Source: Rhizobiaceae bacterium (GTDB lineage Bacteria; Pseudomonadota; Alphaproteobacteria; Rhizobiales; Rhizobiaceae). From it: a DNA stretch of 64,000 nucleotides. Position numbers and translations under genes: made by a program. Below are positions 17,408 to 28,091 of the stretch, one piece after another (position 1 is the stretch's first letter; every line of letters starts with the position of its first letter). Where the stretch lies: contig JANQMU010000013.1 of NCBI GenBank assembly GCA_028279875.1, positions 1 through 64,000 of the forward strand, given 5' to 3'. The notes under the pieces are model-generated. The model was not told the origin of the DNA. It saw only the letters and a list, made by a program, of their open reading frames with translations, and searched no databases.

Positions 17408-17839
17408 CTATTCTGACTCATAAATCCCGAGCTCTCCGGGCGCATGAAGCAGCGTGCCTTCATATTTCGGAAGGTCATCGTTCATTTGGAGCCAGGGAAG
17501 CTTGCTTTGATAGTTGACGTGGAACGTCGGTTCAAACTCGGTTGGATCTTCTAAAGACGCGGCGTAGAGGTGCATGCCGCCGGGATAATGATCCGCTTCA
17601 AAACCCATCGGAGAACCGCAGGTCCTGCAAAAGTATCGCCTCACGCCTTTGGAACTTTCAAGCATGTTCGGCGCCTCTCCCAACCAGCGAAAATTCTTTG
17701 CCGGCACACCCAGCCACGCCACCACCGGCGCCGCACAATTGCGGCGGCAGTCGTCGCAATGGCAATAACAGGCCCACGCGACCTCGCCGTCATATTCCCA
17801 ACCTATTTTCCCGCACAGGCAACGGCCCCGCTTCGTCAT
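17408..17839 (-). CDS. GFA-family (glutathione-dependent formaldehyde-activating-like) zinc protein
   Basis: A 143-residue GFA/CENP-V-fold protein. Zinc-ligand cysteines: 'GRCLCGKIGW' (C-x-C), 'CYCHCDDCRRN' (CxxC), and 'YFCRTCGSPMGF' (CxxC). Family members bind glutathione adducts or are of unknown role; true Gfa activity is not implied. The start at 17839 has GGAGG 6 bases upstream; a longer frame runs into the flanking repeat side and is unsupported. The gene is isolated between two copies of the same hairpin repeat family (17312-17385 and 17932-18048), suggesting it entered or was bracketed as a unit. Confidence 0.85.
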   Translation of the reverse strand: MTKRGRCLCGKIGWEYDGEVAWACYCHCDDCRRNCAAPVVAWLGVPAKNFRWLGEAPNMLESSKGVRRYFCRTCGSPMGFEADHYPGGMHLYAASLEDPTEFEPTFHVNYQSKLPWLQMNDDLPKYEGTLLHAPGELGIYESE

Positions 17840-17931
17840 TTCATCCTCCGGATGCTTCCACGCAGGCAGCGTCTTTGCGCAGCACATAGACCTGAAGGAG
17901 CCTGGCCGCCATTCCAATTGCGACACAGCAC

Positions 17932-18048
17932 TTGATCTTAATTCGGTGATTTTAATTCGGTGACAGTTTTATTCGGTGACAGTTTACTTAATTCAATCGG
18001 AATTAAGTAAACTGTCACCGAATAAAACTGTCACCGAATTAAGATCAA
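17932..18048. repeat. Compound inverted repeat, element 2
   Basis: The central hairpin has perfect 43-base arms at 17952-17994 and 18000-18042 and a 5-base loop. Each arm contains two tandem ATTCGGTGACAGTTT units, plus the outer AATTAAG end. An extra partial unit at 17932-17949 (TTGATCTTAATTCGGTGA) is the exact complement of 18031-18048, giving an alternative outer pairing. The units are the same as in element 1 (17312-17385). Confidence 0.9.
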
Positions 18049-18068
18049 ACCGCCACCGCAATATCGGA

Positions 18069-20312
<2,244 letters not shown>

Positions 20313-20316
<4 letters not shown>

Positions 20317-21170
20317 GGCGACAGCAGATCGGTAAACGCCCGGATGGCGTCCGTCAGCACAACCGGTTGCTCGATGCAGGGCAGGTGCCCGCAAGCGGGG
20401 ATTGGTTGATACCGGGCGCCGGGGATCAGCCTGGCGAGTTCCCCGACAAGCTCCGGCGGTGTCGCGCCATCCTCTTCGCCGACGACACACAATGTCGGCA
20501 CTGCGATTTTTGCGGCCTGCGCCGTATAGTCCGTGTCGCGGATGGCCGCCGCCGTGCCGACATAGCCGGCCACCGGCGTCCGGCACAGCATGTTGCGGTA
20601 TCCGGCCAGATCGTCGGGCTGCCCGGTTCTGAACTTTTCGGTGAACCAGCGCTCGAGAATCGCATCCGCGATGCTGGCGATTCCGCTGCTCTCAACCGCC
20701 TCGATCCGGCCGTTCCAAAGGGCCTCGGTTCCGATCCTGTGCCCGGTGTCGCACAGAACCAGGGCACGAACGAGATCGGGGCGCCTGGCATAGAGGCCCT
20801 GGGCGATCATGCCGCCAACGGAAAGCCCACAGATGATGGCGCTTCGAATCTCCAGCAGATCGAGCAGCGCCTCGAGGTCACCGACATGGTCGTCCATGCG
20901 GTAGGGCGCCGTGCCGATATCGGACAGGCCGTGCCCGCGCTTGTCATAGGTCACGACCGCGAAATCGCCGGCCAGCCGGACAATGACGTCGCGCCAGATC
21001 CTGAAATCGGTTCCCAGCGAATTGGCGAAGACGATCACCGGTTTGCCCTGCGGCGCACCGATCAACTGGTAATGAAGCGTGACGCCATTGAGCCTGGCAA
21101 ACTGCAATTCGGCCTCCCTGGGCGAAACCGGCCGGTCGCCGGCCTCGGCGCTATCCCGGTTCGTGGTCAT
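20313..21170 (-). CDS. pcaD: 3-oxoadipate enol-lactonase
   Basis: A 285-residue alpha/beta hydrolase. The nucleophile elbow is 'GLSVGGMIAQ' (Ser), the oxyanion region 'FANSLGTDFRIWRDV', and the catalytic His 'CGHLPCIEQP' near the end. It hydrolyses 3-oxoadipate enol-lactone to 3-oxoadipate. It leads the pcaD-pcaB-pobA operon and lies 126 bases downstream of kynU on the same strand. The N-terminal ~20 residues are longer than usual; a later start is possible, but no better ribosome site was noticed. Confidence 0.9.
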
Positions 21171-21296
21171 GAAAGCAAATTGGTCCGGGCCGGTAAAATG
21201 AAAAATACCAGCCTAATCATAGCAGGATCACTATGATTTCAGGCGATATCGCCCGATCGCATTACCAGAATGCATGATTTACGGAACCCGTTTGGT

Positions 21297-22538
21297 TCAT
21301 GTGACCGCACCGCGCGCCATGAACCGCGCCTGGTCCCATTCGGCCGTCCGCAGGATATCGGCAAGATGTTCGACGGCATCGAAGAGGTCGACATAGCGCA
21401 CATAGAGCGGCGCAAAACCGAACCGCAGAATATCCGGCGCCCGAAAATCGCCGACCACATCCCGCGCGATCAGCGCCTGCATGATGGCGAAGGCGTTTTC
21501 ATGGGAAAAACAGACCTGGCTGCCGCGCTGCCCGGCTTGCCGGGGACTGACGAGTTGCAGTCCGAAGGCGCCGCACCGCTCTTCGACCCGGGCGATGAAG
21601 AACTCGCACAGCCCGACTGATTTTTCGCGCAGGGCGGTGAGCGAGACGTCGTCCCAGAGTTCGAGCGCCGCCTCGAGCGCCACCATCGAGATCACTGGCG
21701 GCGTGCCGGTCAAAAACCGGTGGATGCCGGGCGCAGCGTCATAGGATGATGCCATGGCAAAGGGATCGGCATGCCCGAACCAGCCCGACAGCGGCTGCGT
21801 GACGCTGTCCTGAAAACGCGGCGCGACATAGAGAAAAGCGGGTGCCCCGGGCCCGCCATTGAGATATTTATAGCCGCATCCGATGGCAAAATCCGCGTCG
21901 GCGCCGGCCAGGTCGACCGGCAGGGCGCCAGCCGAATGGGCGAGATCCCAGATCACCAGCCCGCCGGCATCATGCACCCGGCGGGTGATGGCCTTCATAT
22001 CGTGCATCCAGCCGGTGCGATAATTCACCTCGGTCAGGACCACGGCGGCGACATCCCCGGTGATCGCCTCTTCGATATCCTGCGGCGCATCCACCAGGCG
22101 CAGTTCGTGGTCGCGGCCAGCAAAGCGCGCAAGTCCTTCGATCATGTAGAGATCGGTCGGAAAATTGCTGCGTTCCGAGACGATCACCTTGCGGTCCGGG
22201 CGCAGCGACAGGGCGGCAGCAAGCACCTTGAAAAGGTTCACCGAGGTGGAATCGGTCACCACAACGTCATCCGGGCCGGCACCGATCAACGGCGCGATCT
22301 TCGCGCCGAGCCGCCGCGGCAGCGTATACCAGTCCGCCTTGTTCCACGAGGCGATGAGGTCGCGGCCCCATTCATCCTCGAGGCAACACCGGACACGCTC
22401 CTGAACCCCGTCCTGCATCGGCCCGAGCGAATTGCCGTCAAGATAGATCAGACCGTCGCGCAGTCGAAACCGGTCTCGAAAACCGGCCAGACGATCCTCG
22501 CGGTCCATTTCCAGCGCGGCATCGCGGTCAAGGGTCAT
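21297..22538 (-). CDS. kynU: Kynureninase
   Basis: A 413-residue PLP enzyme that cleaves L-kynurenine to anthranilate and alanine in tryptophan catabolism. The PLP-lysine motif is 'IGCGYKYLNGGPGAPAF' near residue 222. Family segments 'IYLDGNSLGP', 'WDLAHSAGALPVDL' and 'FGFAPLYVRYVDL' are present. The start at 22538 is followed by MTLDRD; a longer frame would run through the AT-rich palindrome upstream. No tryptophan dioxygenase or formamidase gene is adjacent. It may share transcripts with pcaD downstream. Confidence 0.93.
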   Translation of the reverse strand: MTLDRDAALEMDREDRLAGFRDRFRLRDGLIYLDGNSLGPMQDGVQERVRCCLEDEWGRDLIASWNKADWYTLPRRLGAKIAPLIGAGPDDVVVTDSTSVNLFKVLAAALSLRPDRKVIVSERSNFPTDLYMIEGLARFAGRDHELRLVDAPQDIEEAITGDVAAVVLTEVNYRTGWMHDMKAITRRVHDAGGLVIWDLAHSAGALPVDLAGADADFAIGCGYKYLNGGPGAPAFLYVAPRFQDSVTQPLSGWFGHADPFAMASSYDAAPGIHRFLTGTPPVISMVALEAALELWDDVSLTALREKSVGLCEFFIARVEERCGAFGLQLVSPRQAGQRGSQVCFSHENAFAIMQALIARDVVGDFRAPDILRFGFAPLYVRYVDLFDAVEHLADILRTAEWDQARFMARGAVT

Positions 22539-22565
22539 GGCTGGGCCTTTCCTGAAATCCGGAAT

Positions 22566-22585
22566 ATATTTTATATTTAAAATAT
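22566..22585. promoter_or_regulatory. AT-rich palindrome upstream of kynU
   Basis: ATATTTTATATTTAAAATAT: perfect 8-base arms with a 4-base centre, in an island much more AT-rich than the surrounding sequence. It lies 28 bases upstream of the kynU start, between kynU and the divergent dxr. It could be an operator or an overlapping -10 region; no binding protein is obvious. Confidence 0.45.
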
Positions 22586-22740
22586 TTTCATCCACTTTGG
22601 CAATCCGAAATGACCGGACGCGCCCTTTCCGGCCTCAGAACCCATTCAGGGGGCATCGGTCCGCTGCAATGCGCAAGGGGACATTGACGTGGCGCACCGC
22701 ATCTGGTTTCACAACGGCAGGCATTGTCGATCGGCACCCT

Positions 22741-23931
22741 ATGGCAGCACATGTGAACACAGCCCCGCGCAGCATCAGCATATTCGGTTCCACCGGCTCG
22801 ATCGGATGCAATACGCTTGACGTGATCGCCCATCTGGGCGGACGCGACGCGTTTTCCATTTCCGCCATCAGCGGACGCGGCAATATCGACCTGCTGGCCC
22901 GCCAGGCGCGCGACTGCGGTGCGGCACTGGCGGTCACCGCCGACGACAGTCGCTATGGCGATCTCAAGGATGCCCTGTCGGGCAGCGGTATCGAGGCCGC
23001 CGCCGGGACATCGGCCCTGATCGAGGCGGCCGAACGGGACGTTGACTGCGTGATGGCCGGCATTGTCGGCATGGCGGGCCTCGCGCCGACGCTCGCCGCG
23101 GCCCGCAACGGCGCCGATATTGCGCTGGCCAACAAGGAATGCCTGGTGGCGGCGGGCGACCTGTTTCACCGCGAAATCAAGACAGGCGGCGGTCGGCTGC
23201 TGCCGGTCGACAGCGAACACAACGCCATCCAGCAGGTGTTCGACACCAGCCAGCGCGAGAGCGTCGAACGTATCATCCTGACCGCATCCGGCGGCCCCTT
23301 CCGGCGGCTGGACCTTGATGAGATGCGGCAGGTGACCCCGGCGCGGGCGGCGGCCCACCCCAACTGGGACATGGGCCTGAAAATCTCCATCGACAGCGCC
23401 TCCATGTTCAACAAGGCGCTCGAAATGATCGAGGCGATGCATCTTTTCGCCCTTCGCCCGGAACAGATCGAGGTCGTCATCCACCCGCAATCGGTGGTGC
23501 ATTCGATGGTCGGTTACAGCGACGGATCGGTGCTGGCGCAATTGGGGGCGCCGGATATGCGGACCGCCATCGGCTATGCGCTGACCTATCCGCGCCGGCC
23601 TGTTCTGCCGGTGGAGAGGCTGGATTTCACCCAGCTTGCCCGGCTGGATTTCGAAGCCCCAGACGAGGCTCGGTTTCCCGCCCTTCGGCTGGCCCGGCGC
23701 GCCATGGAAGGCGGCGGGCTGCTGGGCGCCGTTCTCAACGGCGCCAAGGAAGTGGCGCTGGACGCCTTCATCGACCGGCAAATCGGCTTCCTCGAAATGG
23801 CGGAAATCGTCGAAAGCGTGATGGACAGGATGGGTTCGGGCGAAATCGCCACCGACATTCAGGCCGTCTATGACGCCGACCGCGCCGCCCGCCGCCATGC
23901 GACGGAGCAGATCGCGGCACGCGCGGCCTGA
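22741..23931 (+). CDS. dxr: 1-deoxy-D-xylulose 5-phosphate reductoisomerase
   Basis: A 396-residue DXR that makes MEP in isoprenoid synthesis with NADPH. The NADPH motif is 'IFGSTGSIGCNTLDVIA', the metal/substrate motifs 'LANKECLVAAG', 'LPVDSEHNAIQQ' and 'TASGGPFR', and the flexible-loop region is 'HPNWDMGLKISIDSASM'. The start at 22741 gives the standard N-terminus. It is not in the rpsB-pyrH-frr-uppS-cdsA cluster typical of alphaproteobacteria; it stands alone opposite kynU. It may be a second copy or an unusual location. Confidence 0.93.
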   Translation: MAAHVNTAPRSISIFGSTGSIGCNTLDVIAHLGGRDAFSISAISGRGNIDLLARQARDCGAALAVTADDSRYGDLKDALSGSGIEAAAGTSALIEAAERDVDCVMAGIVGMAGLAPTLAAARNGADIALANKECLVAAGDLFHREIKTGGGRLLPVDSEHNAIQQVFDTSQRESVERIILTASGGPFRRLDLDEMRQVTPARAAAHPNWDMGLKISIDSASMFNKALEMIEAMHLFALRPEQIEVVIHPQSVVHSMVGYSDGSVLAQLGAPDMRTAIGYALTYPRRPVLPVERLDFTQLARLDFEAPDEARFPALRLARRAMEGGGLLGAVLNGAKEVALDAFIDRQIGFLEMAEIVESVMDRMGSGEIATDIQAVYDADRAARRHATEQIAARAA

Positions 23932-24127
23932 CACGGAGCCCGGGAATACAAGCCGTTCATGCTGCATTCATGTTGCGATGCTACCGTCGCGCCGCCGCCA
24001 GGCCCGTTGCGCGGTCACATATTGTGACTCGCTGTACCAAAAAAGCCTTAGGGGCGTGCAAGTAACGCAAATATATGTATTGTAGCGTCTGCTTTCCTGC
24101 GGTGGGAAAGAAATTGGAGACTTGAAA

Positions 24128-24391
24128 ATGAAGAAAATCCTCGCGCTTTCCTTCGTCGTCCTGACGATTGCCGGCTGTACACAAACCCAGCAGGGCGCAG
24201 CCGTCGGTGCGGGTGCCGGCGCGGCCATTGGCGCCATCGCCACGGGACGCCCAGAGGGCGCGCTTGTCGGCGCTGCAATCGGCGGTGTGACCGGCGCGGT
24301 GATCGGCCGAGTCGCGGAAAATTCGGACAATTGCTACTATCGCGATTCCCGTGGCCGCCGCTATACGGCACGGTGTCCCGCCAACTACTGA
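24128..24391 (+). CDS. Small glycine-zipper lipoprotein
   Basis: An 87-residue lipoprotein: 'MKKILALSFVVLTIAGC' is a signal with lipobox LTIAGC. A glycine-zipper stretch of repeated 'GAAVGAGAGAAIGAI' type follows, then a short polar tail with two cysteines ('CYYRDSRGRRYTARC'). GGAG lies 8 bases before the ATG at 24128; a TTG two codons earlier is rejected. Such proteins are common outer-membrane-associated lipoproteins in alphaproteobacteria. A rho-independent terminator (24440-24470) lies downstream. Confidence 0.85.
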   Translation: MKKILALSFVVLTIAGCTQTQQGAAVGAGAGAAIGAIATGRPEGALVGAAIGGVTGAVIGRVAENSDNCYYRDSRGRRYTARCPANY

Positions 24392-24439
24392 GTGCCGCCC
24401 GCCACGATGGCGGGAATGATGCGGTTCAGTTCAAACGAA

Positions 24440-24470
24440 AGACCGCTGCCGGAGCTTCCGGCAGCGGTCT
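24440..24470. terminator. Bidirectional hairpin terminator between the lipoprotein and hpd
   Basis: Perfect 14-base stem (24440-24453 with 24457-24470), a 3-base loop, followed by TTTG on the plus strand and TTTCGTTT on the minus strand. It sits between the two convergent genes. Confidence 0.75.
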
Positions 24471-24490
24471 TTGCATAGATGGCCGAAAGC

Positions 24491-25603
24491 CTATTCGGCG
24501 GCTTCCACTTTCAGGACACCGCGGCGGATCTGGTCTTCCTCGATGGATTCGAACAGCGCCCGGAAATTGCCCTCGCCGAAGCCTTCATCGCCCTTGCGCT
24601 GAATGAATTCGAAGAAAATCGGACCGATCACCGTTTTGGAGAAAATCTGCAGCAGGATCTTGGTCATGCCGCCGTCGACGACGCCCTCGCCGTCGATCAG
24701 AATGCCGTGGCGCGCCATGCGTTCGATCGGCTCTTCATGGCCGATCACCCGCTCATGCGATTTCTGATAATAGGTGTCCGGCGGTCCCGGCATGAAGCGC
24801 AAGCCATTGGCGGCAAGCCGGTCGGTGGCGTCGTAGATTTCATCCGTGCCGACGGCGATATGCTGGATGCCCTCGCCCTTGTATTTGCGCAGATACTCCT
24901 CGATCTGGCTCTTGTCGTCCGTCGATTCGTTGAGCGGGATGCGGATTTTTCCGCAAGGCGACGTGATGGCCCGCGACACCAGCCCGGTCATCTTGCCCTC
25001 GATATCGAAAAAGTGGATCTGCTTGAAGCCGAACTTCTCGCGATAAAAATCCCACCATGTGTCCATATTGCCGCGGAAGACATTGTGGGTCAGATGGTCG
25101 AGATAGTAGAAGCCGACACCCTGCGGCCGCGGATCGCGTTCGCCGATCCACTCGAACTCTGCATCATAGGCCGATCCCTTGGCGCCATAGGTGTCGACAA
25201 AATACAGCAATGAACCGCCGATCCCGACAATCGCAGGCACGTCCATCACCTTGTCGTCGCCCTCATAGGGCGTCGCGCCCTTGGCAACCGCATGATCGAA
25301 GGCGTGTTGCGCGTCGACCACCCGCCACGCCATGGACGGGGCGCAGGGGCCGTGGGCGTCGATGAAGCGGTCGGCGAAGGAGCCGGGCTCGGCATTGACG
25401 ATATAGTTGACATCGCCCTGCCGCCAGACAGTGATCGCCTTGCTCCGGTGCCGGGCGACCGGCCGGTAACCCATCATGGTAAAAAGCTCGCCCAGTTTTT
25501 CCGGTTCGGGATGGGCGAATTCGACAAATTCGAAACCATCGGTTCCCGCCGGGTTTTCAGCGCTTATCTCTGCCGGCGGTGCGTCATGTGGAAACGGGCC
25601 CAT
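24491..25603 (-). CDS. hpd: 4-hydroxyphenylpyruvate dioxygenase
   Basis: A 370-residue non-haem iron enzyme converting 4-hydroxyphenylpyruvate to homogentisate in tyrosine catabolism. Iron ligands: His in 'YLDHLTHNVFRG', His in 'GIQHIAVGTDEI', and Glu in 'GPIFFEFIQRKGD'. The C-terminal 'GFGEGNFRALFESIEEDQ' is the family's conserved helix. ATG at 25603 with an AGGAG site just before it. It diverges from an Lrp-type regulator, a common local pairing for this gene. Homogentisate dioxygenase (hmgA) and fumarylacetoacetase are not in the window. Confidence 0.95.
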   Translation of the reverse strand: MGPFPHDAPPAEISAENPAGTDGFEFVEFAHPEPEKLGELFTMMGYRPVARHRSKAITVWRQGDVNYIVNAEPGSFADRFIDAHGPCAPSMAWRVVDAQHAFDHAVAKGATPYEGDDKVMDVPAIVGIGGSLLYFVDTYGAKGSAYDAEFEWIGERDPRPQGVGFYYLDHLTHNVFRGNMDTWWDFYREKFGFKQIHFFDIEGKMTGLVSRAITSPCGKIRIPLNESTDDKSQIEEYLRKYKGEGIQHIAVGTDEIYDATDRLAANGLRFMPGPPDTYYQKSHERVIGHEEPIERMARHGILIDGEGVVDGGMTKILLQIFSKTVIGPIFFEFIQRKGDEGFGEGNFRALFESIEEDQIRRGVLKVEAAE

Positions 25604-25652
25604 AATGCTTCTCCTGTGATGTCATGGTTTCCATCATTATCACGCAATACCC

Positions 25653-25669
25653 ATGCAAATTGCTTGCAT
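25653..25669. promoter_or_regulatory. Candidate Lrp-type operator between hpd and lrp
   Basis: ATGCAAATTGCTTGCAT: 6-base perfect arms (ATGCAA/TTGCAT) around a 5-base centre, 50 bases upstream of hpd and 52 before the regulator start. Related half-sites (TTTGCACGATATACGCAA) follow at about 25692-25709. Typical length and placement for an Lrp/AsnC protein controlling its divergent neighbour. Confidence 0.55.
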
Positions 25670-25720
25670 TCTGATTACCAATAGACGAATGTTTGCACGA
25701 TATACGCAACTTCAATACGA

Positions 25721-26206
25721 ATGGCGCACGAAATGTTTGACCAGTTCGATCGGAAAATCCTTCAGGAACTGCAGCGGGATGCCCGGCTGACCAACAATGA
25801 CCTGTCCGAACGGGTCAATCTGTCGCCGTCGCAATGCTCGCGCCGCCGCATCCAGCTTGAGGAATCAGGCTATATTCGCGGCTATTTCGCGGCGCTCGAC
25901 CGGATGATGCTGGGGCTCGGCATCATCAACATCATCACGGTGACGCTGGATACGCACAATCGCGACAATGCAAGGCGATTCGCCAGCCTGGTCAACCAGT
26001 TGCCCGAAGTGCTGGAGGCCCACGCGCTGACCGGCGAAATGGACTATATGCTCAAGGTCGTCACACCCGACCTCAAGGCATTGTCGGGATTCGTCAACGA
26101 CGTGCTCCTGCCGCATGATTCGGTCCGTCACGTCAAATCCGCCATTGTCCTGGACACGCTCAAGGACACCCACGCCCTGCCGCTCAACGCGGTTCCGACA
26201 AAATAA
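25721..26206 (+). CDS. Lrp/AsnC-family transcriptional regulator
   Basis: A 161-residue regulator: N-terminal helix-turn-helix ('LSERVNLSPSQCSRRRIQLEE') and C-terminal RAM/AsnC ligand domain ('VLEAHALTGEMDYMLKVVT'). Divergent from hpd with a palindrome between, so it probably activates or represses hpd in response to an aromatic amino acid or keto acid. The exact start is open: ATG at 25721 or ATG at 25733, as neither has a strong ribosome site. Confidence 0.9.
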   Translation: MAHEMFDQFDRKILQELQRDARLTNNDLSERVNLSPSQCSRRRIQLEESGYIRGYFAALDRMMLGLGIINIITVTLDTHNRDNARRFASLVNQLPEVLEAHALTGEMDYMLKVVTPDLKALSGFVNDVLLPHDSVRHVKSAIVLDTLKDTHALPLNAVPTK

Positions 26207-26406
26207 CCGCTGTTTTTGGTGGACAGTTACAAAATCAGCCCCTTGATTGCGCCGGCTTGTTCTCGACGGTGCATGTCAAACGCAATTTTATTGCGAATGA
26301 TGCAATTTATGTGCTTTCCATAGAACAGGCCGGTCGGCACGGCATCCGCCGGTCGATCAGGGGCACTGACACCATGATCGCAGATCAATTTCTTGGGAGG
26401 AAGAAA

Positions 26407-27456
26407 ATGAACAAACGCCACTTCATCAAATCGCTGACCGCCGGCGCCGTGCTGGCGACCGCCATGCTGGCCGGCGCCGGCCAGTCGCTCGCCCAGGAGG
26501 TCACGCTGCGCCTGCACCAGTTCCTGCCGCCGCAGGCCAATGTGCCGGCCAATGTACTCATGCCCTGGGCCGAGCAGGTCGAGAAGGCCTCCGACGGCCG
26601 CATCAAGATCGACGTTTTCAGCGCCATGTCGCTGGGCGGCACGCCGCCGCAACTGATCGACCAGGCCCGTGACGGCGTCGTCGACGTCGTCTGGACCCTG
26701 CCGGGCTATTCGCCGGGGCGCTTCCCGCGCGCCGAAGTGTTCGAACTGCCCTTTATGATGACCAATGCAGAGGCCGGCTCGCGCGCCTATTGGGACCTTT
26801 TCGAATCCGACATGAAGGATACCGACTTCAAGGATCTCAAGATCCTCGGCACCTGGATGCATGGCCCGGGCGTCATCCACGCCCAGGGCGAAGGGGTCTC
26901 CAAGCTGGAGGACATGCAGGGCAAGAAGCTGCGCGGCCCGACCCGCGTCATCAACGGCCTGCTCGGCGAAATGGGCGCAACGCCGGTCGGCATGCCGGTC
27001 CCGGCGATCCCCGAGGCGCTGTCCAAGGGCGTGATCGATGGCACCGTCATTCCCTGGGAGGTGGTCCCGGCCCTCAAAGTCCAGGAACTGGTCAATTCGC
27101 ATACGGAGTTTTCCGGCGATGAAGCGCTTTATACGGCCGTTTTCGTCCTGGCGATGAACAAGGCCAAATATGACAGCCTGCCGGATGATCTCAAAAAGAT
27201 CCTCGACGACAATTCCGGCATGGAGTTTTCGGCCACCGCCGGCCGCACCATGCAGGAATTCGACGCCCCCGGCCGCAAGCTCGCCGAGGAGCGCGGCAAC
27301 AACATCATCGTGCTGGATGAAGCCGAAGTCGACCGTTGGAAGGCCGCCGCCAAACCGGTGATCGACAATTGGATCGCCGAGATGAACGAAAAGGGCATTG
27401 ACGGCGCCGACCTCTACGAACGCGCCCAGGCGGCCATCGCCAAACACAGCAATTAG
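26407..27456 (+). CDS. dctP: TRAP transporter substrate-binding protein
   Basis: A 349-residue periplasmic DctP-family receptor: Sec signal (residues 1-30, cleavage after 'QSLAQE'), 'TLRLHQFLPPQANVPANVL' at the N-terminus, and the family motif 'KLRGPTRVINGLLGEMGATP' near 175, which contains the carboxylate-binding arginine. It is followed by the membrane subunits, giving a complete P-Q-M set. GGGAGG lies 7 bases before the ATG. The ligand is unknown; adjacency to hpd and the Lrp regulator makes an aromatic or keto acid possible. Confidence 0.92.
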   Translation: MNKRHFIKSLTAGAVLATAMLAGAGQSLAQEVTLRLHQFLPPQANVPANVLMPWAEQVEKASDGRIKIDVFSAMSLGGTPPQLIDQARDGVVDVVWTLPGYSPGRFPRAEVFELPFMMTNAEAGSRAYWDLFESDMKDTDFKDLKILGTWMHGPGVIHAQGEGVSKLEDMQGKKLRGPTRVINGLLGEMGATPVGMPVPAIPEALSKGVIDGTVIPWEVVPALKVQELVNSHTEFSGDEALYTAVFVLAMNKAKYDSLPDDLKKILDDNSGMEFSATAGRTMQEFDAPGRKLAEERGNNIIVLDEAEVDRWKAAAKPVIDNWIAEMNEKGIDGADLYERAQAAIAKHSN

Positions 27457-27560
27457 GCTCCGACAATCGGCGGCGGGTGCGGATCGCACCCGCCGTGCAC
27501 GGGTTGACAAAAGGACCAATCGGCGATCCGGTGATCCGGACGGCACTTGGGGGAAGGAAC

Positions 27561-28091
27561 ATGGCGGCGCGCATCGGGCGCTTCATCGAGGGGCTGACGC
27601 GGATCACTGCGCTTGCCGGCGGGCTGGTTCTGACCATCCTGATCGTCGTCACCGTCGTCTCGGTGGGGGGACGGGCGCTCGTCTTTGCCGGTCTGGCGCC
27701 GATTCCCGGCGATTTCGAGCTGGTGGAGGCCGGCACGGCCTTCGCTGTCTTCGCCTTCCTGCCCTGGTGCCATCTCAACCGCGGCCATGCGGTGGTCGAA
27801 ATCCTGACCATGCATTTCAGCACCCGCGCGAACCGGTTCATCGAGGTGATCGCCAATCTGCTGATGCTGATTTTCGCGGCGCTGATCTGCTGGCGTCACT
27901 GGCTCGGCACGATCGACAAGGCGTCCTATGGTGAAACCACCTTCATTCTCCAGTTCCCGATCTGGTGGGCCTATGCGGCAGGCCTTGTCGGCGCCGTCGT
28001 CTTCGTGATCGTCGCGGCCTGGTGCTTGGTCCGCAGCCTGATGGAATTCAGGCCCGAAGACGGACCGGCGATCAGCGGGGAAGCGCCGTGA
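27561..28091 (+). CDS. dctQ: TRAP transporter small membrane subunit
   Basis: A 176-residue protein with four hydrophobic segments and the DctQ loop 'FELVEAGTAFAVFAFLPWCHLNRGHAVVEI'. Start at 27561 with GGGAAGG 6 bases upstream; the longer frame from 27477 begins inside the intergenic region. Its stop overlaps the GTG start of dctM. Confidence 0.88.
   Translation: MAARIGRFIEGLTRITALAGGLVLTILIVVTVVSVGGRALVFAGLAPIPGDFELVEAGTAFAVFAFLPWCHLNRGHAVVEILTMHFSTRANRFIEVIANLLMLIFAALICWRHWLGTIDKASYGETTFILQFPIWWAYAAGLVGAVVFVIVAAWCLVRSLMEFRPEDGPAISGEAP

Noticed and set aside
22588-23967. 459-codon open frame opposite dxr
   Set aside because: Antisense shadow of a conserved gene; no domain similarity, low-complexity Arg/His/Gly content.
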